A stretch of DNA of 64,000 nucleotides from Igneacidithiobacillus sp041146875 (GTDB lineage: Bacteria; Pseudomonadota; Gammaproteobacteria; Acidithiobacillales; Acidithiobacillaceae). Below, in pieces: positions 50,571-59,421 of this stretch. The notes beneath the pieces are model-generated. The model had not been told where the DNA came from, did no database searches, and was given only the letters and a program-made list of their open reading frames with translations. The translations under genes and the position numbers were made by a program. Each line of letters begins with the position of its first letter. Position 1 is the stretch's first letter. Where the stretch lies: the NCBI RefSeq assembly GCF_041146875.1, contig NZ_JBFRXP010000014.1:1-64000 (forward strand), given 5' to 3'.

Positions 50571-51974
50571 TTAGTAAGAAGGTAGCACCAGTCCCTTTCT
50601 CTGAACGAAAGCGCCACCATAAGTTTTCCGAATGGAGCGATCCGAAATAATTATTTTCCCTCGCAAAATCACAATTGCCGGCCAAACTCTTAGCGGAACC
50701 CCCTCATACGGAGTGTAGTTTACTTTTTGGTGAAGATCCGCGAACGAGATAACGCTATTTCTTTCATCCCAGACGACTAAATCTGCGTCAGATCCAATAG
50801 CTATTGTTCCTTTCTTGGGATATAAACCGTAGATTTTGGCTGGTGTAGTGGCTGTAAGATCGACGAATTTGTTGAGGGTTATCTTGTTTGCCTGGACACC
50901 ATACGTGTATAGTAATGGCAACCGTGTTTCAAGCCCAGGCACGCCATTCGGAACGGTAGAGAAATCGTCCTGAATTTTATCCCCCTTTTCGTAATTGAAT
51001 GCGACATGGTCTGACGAAACAATATTTATGTCTCCGGTGCGCATGGCATTCCATAGTGATTCCTGAGATTCCTTGTCACGAGGAGGCGGACTGCACACAT
51101 ACTTCTCCCCTCCGTTATGCTCAGTCTCATTACCGAGATCAGCTGACGTTAATAAAAGATACTGAGGACAGGTCTCCGAAAACACCGGCTTTCCGGAAAG
51201 CTTTGCATCACGTATCACATCAATCGTTTTACCGCCGGACACATGAACAAGGAGAATTGGCGCCATAGCCAACTCACTTAAGACAATCGCACGATAGGCA
51301 GCTTCTCTCTCTACAAGAGGTGGGCGAGAGAGCGCATGACATATCGGCGCCTTAAGTCCACGAGATAACAACCTATCAGTCATCCAGCTTATGCAGTCAG
51401 CATTTTCCGCGTGTATCATAGCCAATCCGCCGTGCTCAGAGATAACCTCTATTAACGATAATATATCATAGTCATTCATACGCAAGCTATCGTAAGTCAT
51501 ATATATCTTGAATGACGGATATCCCATCTTAATTGCCTCAGGAATATCTTTCACCGTATTACCATTGCAAGTATCAGTAATGATAGAATGTATCCCATAG
51601 TCTACGTAGCTTCTAGATTCTACCTGTGTCGTATACCGACGTATTGCGTCAAGAAGTCGCTGCCCGCGTTGTTGCAGGGCGAACGGGATAATTGTCGTGG
51701 TGCCGCCATGAGCGGCCGCAGCCGTGGCTGAAGGGAAATCATCCACCGTTTGGCGGCCACCATCATCTGCTGGTTGCTCGATATGGCAGTGGGCGTCTAC
51801 TCCCCCTGGGGTAACCACACGATAGTTCACATCATATACGTCGTCTCCGGTGAGATCAGTTCCGATTCCCGTGATTAGACCACCTCGGATACATAAATCT
51901 GATAGGAAGGTATCAGTAGCGGTAACACACGTGCAATTCTTTAGCACGAAAGTCCTGTCATTACCCGACGACAT
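50571..51974 (-). CDS. Hydantoinase/dihydropyrimidinase family amidohydrolase
   Basis: 467 residues from ATG 51974 with the strong ribosome site taggaggtaac. The binuclear metal set of cyclic amidohydrolases is complete: H62 and H64 in DAHCHIE, Lys156 in SFKIYMT (carboxylated in relatives), H188 in MIHAEN, H244 in HVSGG and D322 in SSDH. D-hydantoinases and dihydropyrimidinases hydrolyse 5-substituted hydantoins or dihydropyrimidines to N-carbamoyl products; the exact substrate here is not readable. It follows the AMDase-like gene by one base and shares the AT-rich composition of the island. Confidence 0.9.
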   Translation of the reverse strand: MSSGNDRTFVLKNCTCVTATDTFLSDLCIRGGLITGIGTDLTGDDVYDVNYRVVTPGGVDAHCHIEQPADDGGRQTVDDFPSATAAAAHGGTTTIIPFALQQRGQRLLDAIRRYTTQVESRSYVDYGIHSIITDTCNGNTVKDIPEAIKMGYPSFKIYMTYDSLRMNDYDILSLIEVISEHGGLAMIHAENADCISWMTDRLLSRGLKAPICHALSRPPLVEREAAYRAIVLSELAMAPILLVHVSGGKTIDVIRDAKLSGKPVFSETCPQYLLLTSADLGNETEHNGGEKYVCSPPPRDKESQESLWNAMRTGDINIVSSDHVAFNYEKGDKIQDDFSTVPNGVPGLETRLPLLYTYGVQANKITLNKFVDLTATTPAKIYGLYPKKGTIAIGSDADLVVWDERNSVISFADLHQKVNYTPYEGVPLRVWPAIVILRGKIIISDRSIRKTYGGAFVQRKGLVLPSY

Positions 51975-51975
51975 G

Positions 51976-52683
51976 TTACCTCCTAGCGATAAATCTGGCC
52001 GCTCTTTCAAAAACACAGACGGTTGGGTCTAAAACATGACAGGCGAGGTGGCTTGCCAAATATTCATCCATTACGCATGATACCATATTCGTACACATTG
52101 GAATAATTAATCGCAACGATGTTGACAACTTAGACTTTGCCGCGCTTAATATGCGCTCGCAAGTTACGTTACTGAAACTATAATTGTCTTCAATAGCTAG
52201 ATGTCCTAAATCCGTTACTTCAAAGCCATGAGCGCTAATATTTTTAATTATACGGTTATGTATAGGCGTAATGTAAGGGGTAAATAATCCTATGTTGTCA
52301 AGCTCCTTCTCTTTTAATTCCGCGATCAGCGAAGTGAAGCAGCCAATCGCTGGTGCGCCGGCTCGGACGCTTATTTTTTTGAGTAGTTCTTCCTCAAAAT
52401 CTGAGCCTAGCCAGCTTCCCGATGTCCCAGCCCATATGACTACGTCCGGTTTTATAAGGGAGGCGTGGTCTAATATATTTTCAAAGTTAATGAGGGAGAA
52501 TGTATCTGATCCACTACCCTCATCAGATATGGATAACACCGGGAGCCTAAATATATGAACATCAATTCTGGTAGAAATTCCACTCGTTTGAATATATCGT
52601 TCGACCCAAATATTTGTGGTTGGAATTATTACGATATACCTAGGCAGACCTTCCAATCGTGTATCGAGACGCTTCGTATCCAT
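51976..52683 (-). CDS. Asp/Glu racemase superfamily, arylmalonate decarboxylase/maleate isomerase-like
   Basis: 235 residues from ATG 52683 with site ggag. The first active-site loop reads WAGTSGSWLG (Gly86 where racemases have Cys) and the second reads PMCTNMVSC (Cys197). One Cys with a Gly-Thr-Ser first loop is the pattern of arylmalonate decarboxylase rather than of two-Cys racemases or maleate isomerase. The reaction may be decarboxylation or isomerisation of a breakdown product. It precedes the hydantoinase by one base. The longer frame to 52755 lacks a ribosome site. Confidence 0.72.
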   Translation of the reverse strand: MDTKRLDTRLEGLPRYIVIIPTTNIWVERYIQTSGISTRIDVHIFRLPVLSISDEGSGSDTFSLINFENILDHASLIKPDVVIWAGTSGSWLGSDFEEELLKKISVRAGAPAIGCFTSLIAELKEKELDNIGLFTPYITPIHNRIIKNISAHGFEVTDLGHLAIEDNYSFSNVTCERILSAAKSKLSTSLRLIIPMCTNMVSCVMDEYLASHLACHVLDPTVCVFERAARFIARR

Positions 52684-53443
52684 ATGGCTAACTCCTTGGA
52701 CTTGTTCATCGATGAGCAGACGGCATTGCCGATAAATCTGTTCGACGTTGCTCACAAGACGGTATCCTACCTTCGGATAATCGAAATATCATGTACGTGA
52801 GATTTCGCAAATAGTGGACGCCGAAATAATCGAAACATATATCATTAGTACGTTCTATCTGATCCAGATTTTCGCGCCATTCGTTTGATTTAACGGTTTC
52901 ACTCTGGTTGCTAGTTATATTAGAAACAATCAATTCTTTAGTCCCTCTCAAATAAATATTCTAATGTGCCATTCCTGTTGGCACATCTACTATGTTCGAC
53001 CCCGGCTCTGGTGCCATGTAAAAACCAGACTGAGGTGTAATCGCTTCCATACGTGTTGTATCGCAGGCCTCCACCTTTGCTGCCCGGTCGCGTGATTCTC
53101 CAAACACATAGCACCCAGTTCCATGATTCACCTCTAGGTGCAGTGGGACGTGAACTGCCCTATGGAACTATGTTCGCCAGTATAGTCCTTTGTTACCCGC
53201 TGCAATCCCATGCCTCTCTTATCCTACCTCGCTTTTCCTTCTTCAGAATGGCTCCTCTCGGCTCTCGACCGTACCGCATCCTCATCTCTCCTACGCGCCC
53301 CTCAGATACTATCACTTTACACCAACAGAAAAGGCCGGATAGCCTGACACGGGGCGAAGTGTTGCAATTCATACTTGAGCGCACCCGGAATAATGAGAGC
53401 TGTCTTGTCGGCGTGGATATGACCCATATGAATATGTTTACAA
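52684..53443. other. 760-base stretch holding promoter and gene remnants
   Basis: No intact gene is supported here. The part next to 52683 should hold the AMDase-like/hydantoinase promoter. Beyond it is a C-terminal gene fragment (listed separately) and, on the plus strand near 53290-53440, an open frame with LTRGEVLQFILERT and CLVGVDMTH that weakly recalls DUF429-type proteins but has no start or end. It looks like an old junction between the transporter genes and the catabolic genes. Confidence 0.45.
52961..53167 (-). pseudogene. C-terminal fragment of an unidentified gene
   Basis: An open frame of 68 codons without a start codon is bounded upstream by a TAG at 53168 and ends at the TAG at 52961. 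The residues look like real protein (VPLHLEVNHGTGCYVFGES, then EPGSNIVDVPTGMAH), but I do not recognise the family. It seems to be what remains of a gene truncated when neighbouring sequence was inserted or deleted. Confidence 0.35.
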
Positions 53444-54190
53444 TCACGGATCAATTTGCTGTGCTAACAAGCTCGAAACGTGCCGCTCCAAACTTACAAA
53501 CGCGCCATCCGACTCATTCCTGGGATATGGGAGTGAATTCTGCAATATCACCGGGCTAGCACCTTTTCTAATAATCACGATATCTGTCGAAATAGATACT
53601 GCCTCTGTAATTGAATGGGTGATAAAAAGGATAGAAAGCTTATATTTTTTCCAAAGAGAAATTACAAGCGCTTGCATACTATTTCTTACGCTTGTATCTA
53701 GAGCAGAAAATGGTTCATCCATTAATAGTAGCTGAGGTAACATTACGAGAGCGCGAGCGATGCCGACGCGCTGTTGCATGCCGCCGGATAATTGATGAGG
53801 ATAATTATTAACGCTGCTTCGCAAATCAACTTCATCGAGTGCTGACATAACAATATCCAGTTTCCGTGCCATCGCAAACGATTTATGATGGAGCCCCGTG
53901 AGAATGTTGTCACGAACAGATTTCCAGGGGAAAAGTGTAGGCTGTTGAAATACTACCGCCCGACTGGGAGACGGCTTTAGAACCGTTTCCCCGGCGACGT
54001 TTATCTCACCATACGACGGTTTTTCAAAGCCCGCAAACAAATTTAGGAGTGTTGTTTTACCAGCTCCGCTTTTTCCGAGCACTACAATTATCCTATTCTC
54101 CGCGAACGACATGGAAAGATTGGAAAAAATTATATTTTCAGTTTCATTGTGATAATGCTTGCTGAGATTTTTAACCTCTATATAACTCAT
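53444..54190 (-). CDS. ABC transporter ATP-binding protein (nitrate/taurine type)
   Basis: 248 residues. Walker A GKSGAGKTT near residue 39, Q-loop VFQQPTLFPW, signature LSGGMQQR near 133, Walker B LLLMDEP, H-loop FITHS. Closest in pattern to the TauB/SsuB/NrtD group that energises uptake of small anions or organics. It is the third gene of the leftward binding-protein/permease/ATPase set; a gap of about 110 bases separates it from the permease. Likely imports allantoin, hydantoins or a related compound (inference from context). Confidence 0.92.
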   Translation of the reverse strand: MSYIEVKNLSKHYHNETENIIFSNLSMSFAENRIIVVLGKSGAGKTTLLNLFAGFEKPSYGEINVAGETVLKPSPSRAVVFQQPTLFPWKSVRDNILTGLHHKSFAMARKLDIVMSALDEVDLRSSVNNYPHQLSGGMQQRVGIARALVMLPQLLLMDEPFSALDTSVRNSMQALVISLWKKYKLSILFITHSITEAVSISTDIVIIRKGASPVILQNSLPYPRNESDGAFVSLERHVSSLLAQQIDP

Positions 54191-54303
54191 ATTCCCTCGT
54201 GATGGCAGGGTGGTACAATGTATGGCATATCATTCACGATGACTTCTGCGGCATTTAAGATAAATTATATTTTGACTGCCTGCTTTAGCCATTGACTAAC
54301 TGA

Positions 54304-55215
54304 TCAAGAACCCCTTACACCTGTCTGCTCATGCCAGGCGACTGACTTTTTGGTAATTAGCCTTACAATATAATCACTTGCGAAGCCACAAGACCCAATC
54401 ACTAACATGGCTGCATAAACCTCTGAATAGTCGAAATAATTATACGCGTTCCACATCGTATAGCCAAGACCACTGTGTACACCCATCATCTCAGAGGTAA
54501 CCTCCATCATCCATGCCAAGCCTAAGCCTAGCCTAATACTCCCAATGATTGCGGGAAGCGCGCTGGGTAAGACCACTAAGATGATGCGATGAAAACCACT
54601 ATATCCCAACATTCTACCTGCACGTAAAAAATCTCTAGGAACGCTGGCGACTGCTGTGGCGCTCGCAGCCATAATTGGGAAAAACGCACCATAAAAAGTT
54701 AAGAAAATATTGGTTTGTGATCCCAACCCAAGCAAGATAATCGCTAGCGGGAAAATCGTTATTGGTGGAATTGGTCCAAGAACACGAAATGTCGGCGTTA
54801 ATAAATTGTCGGCAAACGGACTCATGCCGATTGCTATGCCACTGCCGACTCCAATAAACACTGCCAGAACGAAACCGATACTCAACCGAATTAGAGTTAT
54901 ACTTGTATCTGACGCAAGCATATTCCAGTAGAAAAGCTGATGATACCGCTCCGCACCGTGACCACTCCAAACTTCAAGGGCTATAAATATTTCACGCGGT
55001 GTCGGGATCAGTGCAGAAGGAAGCCAATGAAAAAAGCCATCGAGCAACCAAACTGTTAAGATTACGCTCGGAATAATTAGCCCTAGAGAGACATTGGCAG
55101 CCCGGAGTCCTGCCCGCCTCCACCATTTAGACATGCTCTTTCCACTGTAAAATTTTTCATCTTGTACGTTAACGCTGTTCACGTAGTCGATCCCTCCGAA
55201 GGTCGCGCTTTCCAT
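54304..55215 (-). CDS. ABC transporter permease (TauC/SsuC type)
   Basis: 303 residues with about six transmembrane helices. The inner-membrane BPD motif is visible as EAA-like AGRMLGYSGFHRIILVVLPSA near residue 210, and the PTFRVLGPIPPITIFPLAIILLG block is typical of nitrate/taurine/sulfonate permeases. ATG 55215 lies 2 bases after the binding-protein gene, so the two are coupled. The N-terminal 35 residues are cytoplasmic; an internal Met near residue 28 is an alternative start. Confidence 0.9.
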   Translation of the reverse strand: MESATFGGIDYVNSVNVQDEKFYSGKSMSKWWRRAGLRAANVSLGLIIPSVILTVWLLDGFFHWLPSALIPTPREIFIALEVWSGHGAERYHQLFYWNMLASDTSITLIRLSIGFVLAVFIGVGSGIAIGMSPFADNLLTPTFRVLGPIPPITIFPLAIILLGLGSQTNIFLTFYGAFFPIMAASATAVASVPRDFLRAGRMLGYSGFHRIILVVLPSALPAIIGSIRLGLGLAWMMEVTSEMMGVHSGLGYTMWNAYNYFDYSEVYAAMLVIGSCGFASDYIVRLITKKSVAWHEQTGVRGS

Positions 55216-55217
55216 TG

Positions 55218-56204
55218 TTATGCTGGGGCATAGTGAATGTGCTGGAGCAGTTGCTCTTTACTAATTGGCTTGTCGAGAAATCCATATTTTGCCATAGCGT
55301 CACCCATGCTCAGCATCTTCTGGATAGGAAGAGTGTATGATGGGGTTAACTGTTCCAATGTTAGATCTATAGCTTTCGAAGACACGTTAGAATATTTTGC
55401 CACCACTTGACCCCACAAGTGTTGTCCTTCTGTTGTTTTAAGATATTCGGTTAGCGCTATCATTCCGGTACCGACGTCCTTGAAGACGGCGGGTGAAGAA
55501 CTTATGTATGGATCTGCCATAAGTACGAGATTGGTTAAATCACCGGCCGGCTGGTCATAGGGATAAACGAAATGGGAAGCTAAACCTGATAGCTCCATTT
55601 CGACGCCAAACGGCTGGACAGGAGCAGCAGCTTCGGCCGCACCCGACGCCATCGCTTGCGACATACCGGGATATGGTACGTTAATCAAATGAACATCGGC
55701 GTTTACTGTTATTCCCATTTTTTCCAGCAATAGCCGTAACTCGATGTCTTGAACTGATCCAAAAAATGAGGCAATGCGAAAATGCTTTCCTTTTGCCTTA
55801 TATTCTGTAATCACTTTCTTGAGGTCTTGCCAAGAGCCGGGAGGTATCAGTAAATCCTTTCTGACTACGAGGTCCGAACCCCCGTTGCATTGCCCGGACA
55901 CGGCTGAGACCGGGAGACCCTTGCTAACCATGCCAAGGAACGCCGTATATATGTTCTGCGCCACCTGAATATCATTCTCCGTAAGCGCAGCTGTGATTGT
56001 TGAGATATCGCTAAACGACCTGTAACTAACTTGGTAGTTTGGCATAAACCGGCCTAGGAGGGTGATCGCCACAGAATTCGCGCCCTGCAGAAATCCAACG
56101 GTGAGCTTAGGTTTCGGAGTGGCACCATATACGATTGGCGGTAAGGCAAGCGATACACCAGCGATAGCTATGTTGGTTATAAAGGTTCGTCTTGAGATAT
56201 TCAC
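55218..56204 (-). CDS. ABC transporter substrate-binding protein with Tat-type signal
   Basis: 328 residues, NMT1/TauA-like. The N-terminus has a twin-arginine motif (SRRTFI) and a hydrophobic stretch with cleavage near YGA-TPK, so export of a folded protein by Tat is likely. The core aligns with the other binding protein at 58274: both have NGGSD, NVP-PGM/NVP-QGM, VQP and QPAGDLTN/QPAGNLTN. It is the first gene of the leftward transporter set. Confidence 0.88.
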   Translation of the reverse strand: MNISRRTFITNIAIAGVSLALPPIVYGATPKPKLTVGFLQGANSVAITLLGRFMPNYQVSYRSFSDISTITAALTENDIQVAQNIYTAFLGMVSKGLPVSAVSGQCNGGSDLVVRKDLLIPPGSWQDLKKVITEYKAKGKHFRIASFFGSVQDIELRLLLEKMGITVNADVHLINVPYPGMSQAMASGAAEAAAPVQPFGVEMELSGLASHFVYPYDQPAGDLTNLVLMADPYISSSPAVFKDVGTGMIALTEYLKTTEGQHLWGQVVAKYSNVSSKAIDLTLEQLTPSYTLPIQKMLSMGDAMAKYGFLDKPISKEQLLQHIHYAPA

Positions 56205-56983
56205 GAAGTGCTCTCCAATTAATAGTCAGGTCTCGAAACCCTACAAGCACATTCTATGCCATTAGCTGATGCGGTACGTCAGCAGTTCAATAACTGGAAT
56301 TTGAAATGCGCTGGCCAAGCCGCGCCCAACAGGTAAAGAAGATATTGCAAGAGCGGATTTGATGGGTTTCGGCCGCCACGGTCGAGTTGTCACGTGCATA
56401 CTCACACTACAGCGAGAGCTCACAAAAGCAACGATTTCACTCTCTTCCCATAGATCCGATGTCCGTCCTACGGGAGTTGTTTTGGCCTACACATCGCAGA
56501 TTGGAGCCGGAGGAGCATGGGCTCCTATGGCCAGATCGCCAGTTCAACCCGGAAGGCTGTGCACGTCAGAAAACGACTAGCTTGGATATATTAATCAGCA
56601 CTACAAGAGTGCAGGGCGCACCAACCAAGAGCAGTAGTGTACAATAATAGTGCATATTGTATACAAGATAGTATACGATCGTGCGGTGGTTGTTGTGCAA
56701 ACCTCTTCGGCCACTACCTGGCCAAAATACAGGGTGTGACGCTAGGTCAACATATAAATTTATGGAGCTGTCATAATGGCAAAATTTAAAAACCGCTAGA
56801 GAGCGCATAATCTTTTTGTCGTCGTGGCTGTTCCAGACATAACACACTTATAAACAATGCGATAGGTGCGATCCAGGATCCCGCCATTACGAAGGTTGGC
56901 GCGTGCAGCCTCCGGTGGTGACGATAGTTGGCACGGATCCTGCTTTCCATTGGGTCAGACCACCAACTGTTGAGGAAAACTAG
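56205..56983. promoter_or_regulatory. Divergent control region of the island
   Basis: About 780 bases separate the leftward transporter operon from the rightward porin operon, and should carry both promoters. The middle holds open frames (for example 56387-56647 on plus) with no recognisable product. Between 56636 and 56680 lie clustered tgtaca, TTGTATACAA and gtatac motifs. An AT-rich stretch follows to the porin ribosome site (ttgaggaaaactag) at 56970-56983. Confidence 0.5.
56657..56666. promoter_or_regulatory. Candidate GntR-type operator TTGTATACAA
   Basis: A perfect 10-bp palindrome with a second gtatac five bases on. FadR-subgroup GntR regulators commonly bind short palindromes of this kind. 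A related TTGTATATAT occurs (minus strand) at about 50412-50424, just upstream of the island's gntR gene. Assignment is by analogy only. Confidence 0.4.
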
Positions 56984-58252
56984 ATGAAAAAGTCAGTGTT
57001 GTCCCTGTCCGCGTTAGCGCTGCTCACTTACTCTTGCTACGCATCCGCGTTCACCGGTGCTATTTACGGTGCATCTCCCACTGTCGTAGACGGTTTTAAA
57101 TTCAATGGCTTTCTTCGATCGTTTTATTTCTACAACGCTTACAATGACTCGGAAAACCAGCGAGCATTTGCGGTCGGTGGGATTTTGAATGTCACAACGC
57201 CGACATTATTAAATTATTTTTCCGGTGGCTTAAGTTTTTTTACGGCACACAATCTGGGAATATATAACCAAACAGCTAACTCGTATGATCCCCTATTGAT
57301 GGGCGACAAGTCGTCGATAAATTCGTTAGGACAAGCTTATGTTCAGTTTGACTATCACAACAAAGTCGTAGTTCGTGCGGGTGACCAGATGCTACACAAT
57401 ATGCCCTGGTTACACAGTCATGATCCGATGTTGCTCCCAGACTCGTACCAGGCAGTCTACGCCCGTATTCAGCCATACAAAGGTGTAAGATTAATTGGGT
57501 TGCGCGAGTTTAAATGGCAGAGCCGAACGTCAAATCAGTATTACCCGGATAACTATTACTACCCAAATACTTACGATGGTGATTCTTTATATGGCGGGTT
57601 CGGAAAACTTCCAACTTACGCGCCTTCAACAGCGGGTACTCTAGCTTTCGGCGCGACTTATAACAAAAGGGATTACGATGCAAACCTCTGGTACTACGAT
57701 TTTTATGGATTCGCAAAAATGTTTTATGCTAGCGGTGGCGCGAGCGATAGCTTTGGTGATGTGAAGGGAAACCTGCATGCTCAGTTCTTGCGCGAGTATG
57801 GTAGCCATTCATTTCTCGGGAACGTGGACTCAGTGACGTATGGCGCAAAAGCCGGCTTAGCGTATGGTCCAGTAGGCATTGGGTTGGCTTATAACCAAAA
57901 TAGTCCAAAACCTGGCTCGTTCCTAAACGGCGGTGTGGTCAGCCCATACAATATCGGCGCACTCTATACAAACTCAGTTATCGTGGGTTTAGTACAGCTA
58001 GGAGGCGGGCACGCATATCAGGTCGCCGCATCGTACCAAACTCCGTGGAATGTTTCGACCAACTTGAGCTACGCGGATTACCATACCGTAGTTGGGCACA
58101 GTACGGAGCTTGATTGGATTCTGAACTTAGATCTGAGCAAGGTTCTTAAGAACTTCTCCATAACCAACTTGCTGAGCTTTGATACTGGAGCTGCAGCACC
58201 AGGTGGTCGGGATGCTTATTTCGAGCAGTTTGATGTTCAATATCTATTCTGA
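56984..58252 (+). CDS. OprD-like outer-membrane porin
   Basis: 422 residues with a signal peptide (cleavage near ASA-FTG). The pattern of an OprD-family specific channel is seen: GFKFNGFLRSFYFYNAY, a LGIYNQTANSYDPLLMG segment, VVRAGDQMLHNMPWLHSHDPMLLP, and a C-terminal Phe (FDVQYLF). OprD channels take up amino acids and small organics. It precedes a binding protein by 20 bases and probably admits the same substrate to the periplasm. Confidence 0.82.
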   Translation: MKKSVLSLSALALLTYSCYASAFTGAIYGASPTVVDGFKFNGFLRSFYFYNAYNDSENQRAFAVGGILNVTTPTLLNYFSGGLSFFTAHNLGIYNQTANSYDPLLMGDKSSINSLGQAYVQFDYHNKVVVRAGDQMLHNMPWLHSHDPMLLPDSYQAVYARIQPYKGVRLIGLREFKWQSRTSNQYYPDNYYYPNTYDGDSLYGGFGKLPTYAPSTAGTLAFGATYNKRDYDANLWYYDFYGFAKMFYASGGASDSFGDVKGNLHAQFLREYGSHSFLGNVDSVTYGAKAGLAYGPVGIGLAYNQNSPKPGSFLNGGVVSPYNIGALYTNSVIVGLVQLGGGHAYQVAASYQTPWNVSTNLSYADYHTVVGHSTELDWILNLDLSKVLKNFSITNLLSFDTGAAAPGGRDAYFEQFDVQYLF

Positions 58253-58273
58253 ACCGACATGGAGGTCAAAATC

Positions 58274-59317
58274 ATGAAGAGATGTATTGTAAAATGGCTA
58301 ATATTCTCTATTTTCAGCATCTTCTCTTTCTCGGCGGCATTTGGACTGGCAGACGCGTCGGTGGCTTACGCCAAGTGGCACGGGGATTTGAACGTTGGCG
58401 CTCCGGAGTGTGCACATTGTCTCGCTATGGCGCTTTTAGGGCCGATAATTGATGGGCATAAAGTTAGTTTTCATCCCTTTAGTGCTCTTAGCCCCCTCGT
58501 TTCGTCATTGATAACTGGCCGTATTCAAATCGCACAAGTTGATTATCCAAGCTTGGTGTCGCTGGCCTCGAAAGATGTACCAATTGTAGCGATAAGCGGC
58601 GAGGTGAACGGAGGATCAGACTTTGTACTCAACTCGCGAATAAAGATTACACCCAACGATTGGAATAGGTTACGACAGGCAATTCAGAAACTCGTTACCG
58701 GAGGGAAAACTTTTTCGATAGCATCACAATACGGTACGGTTCAAAATGTCGACATCCGTCTAGCCCTAGTCAAACACGGGATTCCTCTTGAAGATGTTAA
58801 ATTTATTAACGTTCCATTTCAAGGTATGGCAGGTGCACTCCAGAGCTATGAAGTAGACGCTGCGGTTCCGGTTCAACCTGTTGCGGCGCAAATAACAATG
58901 TCTCATATCGCGGACCATTTTTCCTATCTTGAGAATCAACCAGCTGGAAACCTGACTAACGTAGTTATCGTCACTAGGACATTTTATAAGGCGCACCCGG
59001 CGTTAGTAGATCATATTGGCTCCGCTATGGTTCATTTGGTAGAGTATATCAAAACTCCAAGCGGGAGACGCGCGTGGGAGTTGAAAATTGAAAAGTATAC
59101 AGACTTCAGCTCTGCGGTCGTCAAACACGCGATGGCAACTCTTGTCCCTGACTACAAGATGCCATTAGGAAAAATTGGCGTGATAGGAGTCAATATGTTT
59201 CAGCAAGGCTTGATTTCACGAAAGATGGATGCGAGTGAAATGAAACACTATGTTAACTATGGGCCTCTTATGTTCGCTACGAAATCGTCAGCTGCCACGT
59301 TAGGGCAACAAAGCTGA
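58274..59317 (+). CDS. Second ABC substrate-binding protein
   Basis: 347 residues from ATG 58274 with ribosome site ggaggtc. A Sec-type signal (no twin arginine) ends near VAYA-KW. NMT1/TauA-like core, related to the binding protein at 55218. No second permease or ATPase is encoded nearby, so it probably feeds the same transporter with a different ligand, or is an accessory receptor. The gene follows the porin. Confidence 0.85.
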   Translation: MKRCIVKWLIFSIFSIFSFSAAFGLADASVAYAKWHGDLNVGAPECAHCLAMALLGPIIDGHKVSFHPFSALSPLVSSLITGRIQIAQVDYPSLVSLASKDVPIVAISGEVNGGSDFVLNSRIKITPNDWNRLRQAIQKLVTGGKTFSIASQYGTVQNVDIRLALVKHGIPLEDVKFINVPFQGMAGALQSYEVDAAVPVQPVAAQITMSHIADHFSYLENQPAGNLTNVVIVTRTFYKAHPALVDHIGSAMVHLVEYIKTPSGRRAWELKIEKYTDFSSAVVKHAMATLVPDYKMPLGKIGVIGVNMFQQGLISRKMDASEMKHYVNYGPLMFATKSSAATLGQQS

Positions 59318-59421
59318 AGTGCCGCATTTAACGTTAACGTTCGCACCCATTTTGGTGATAAATACGCAGAGACAATCTTTCTGGTCTCTGCCTATAACAG
59401 TTTTTCCTAGGAGATTTGATA

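Noticed and set aside
52706..52951. Minus-strand 81-codon frame upstream of the AMDase-like gene
   Set aside because: It overlaps the probable promoter and has no family features; composition is not distinct from non-coding sequence.
53053..53559. Plus-strand frame with a DUF429-like segment (LTRGEVLQFILERT, CLVGVDMTH)
   Set aside because: Only a short part resembles anything, it runs into the antisense of the ABC ATPase gene, and start and end are missing; at most a remnant.
56387..56647. Plus-strand 86-codon frame in the island control region
   Set aside because: No recognised family, no ribosome site, and it overlaps the likely promoter region.
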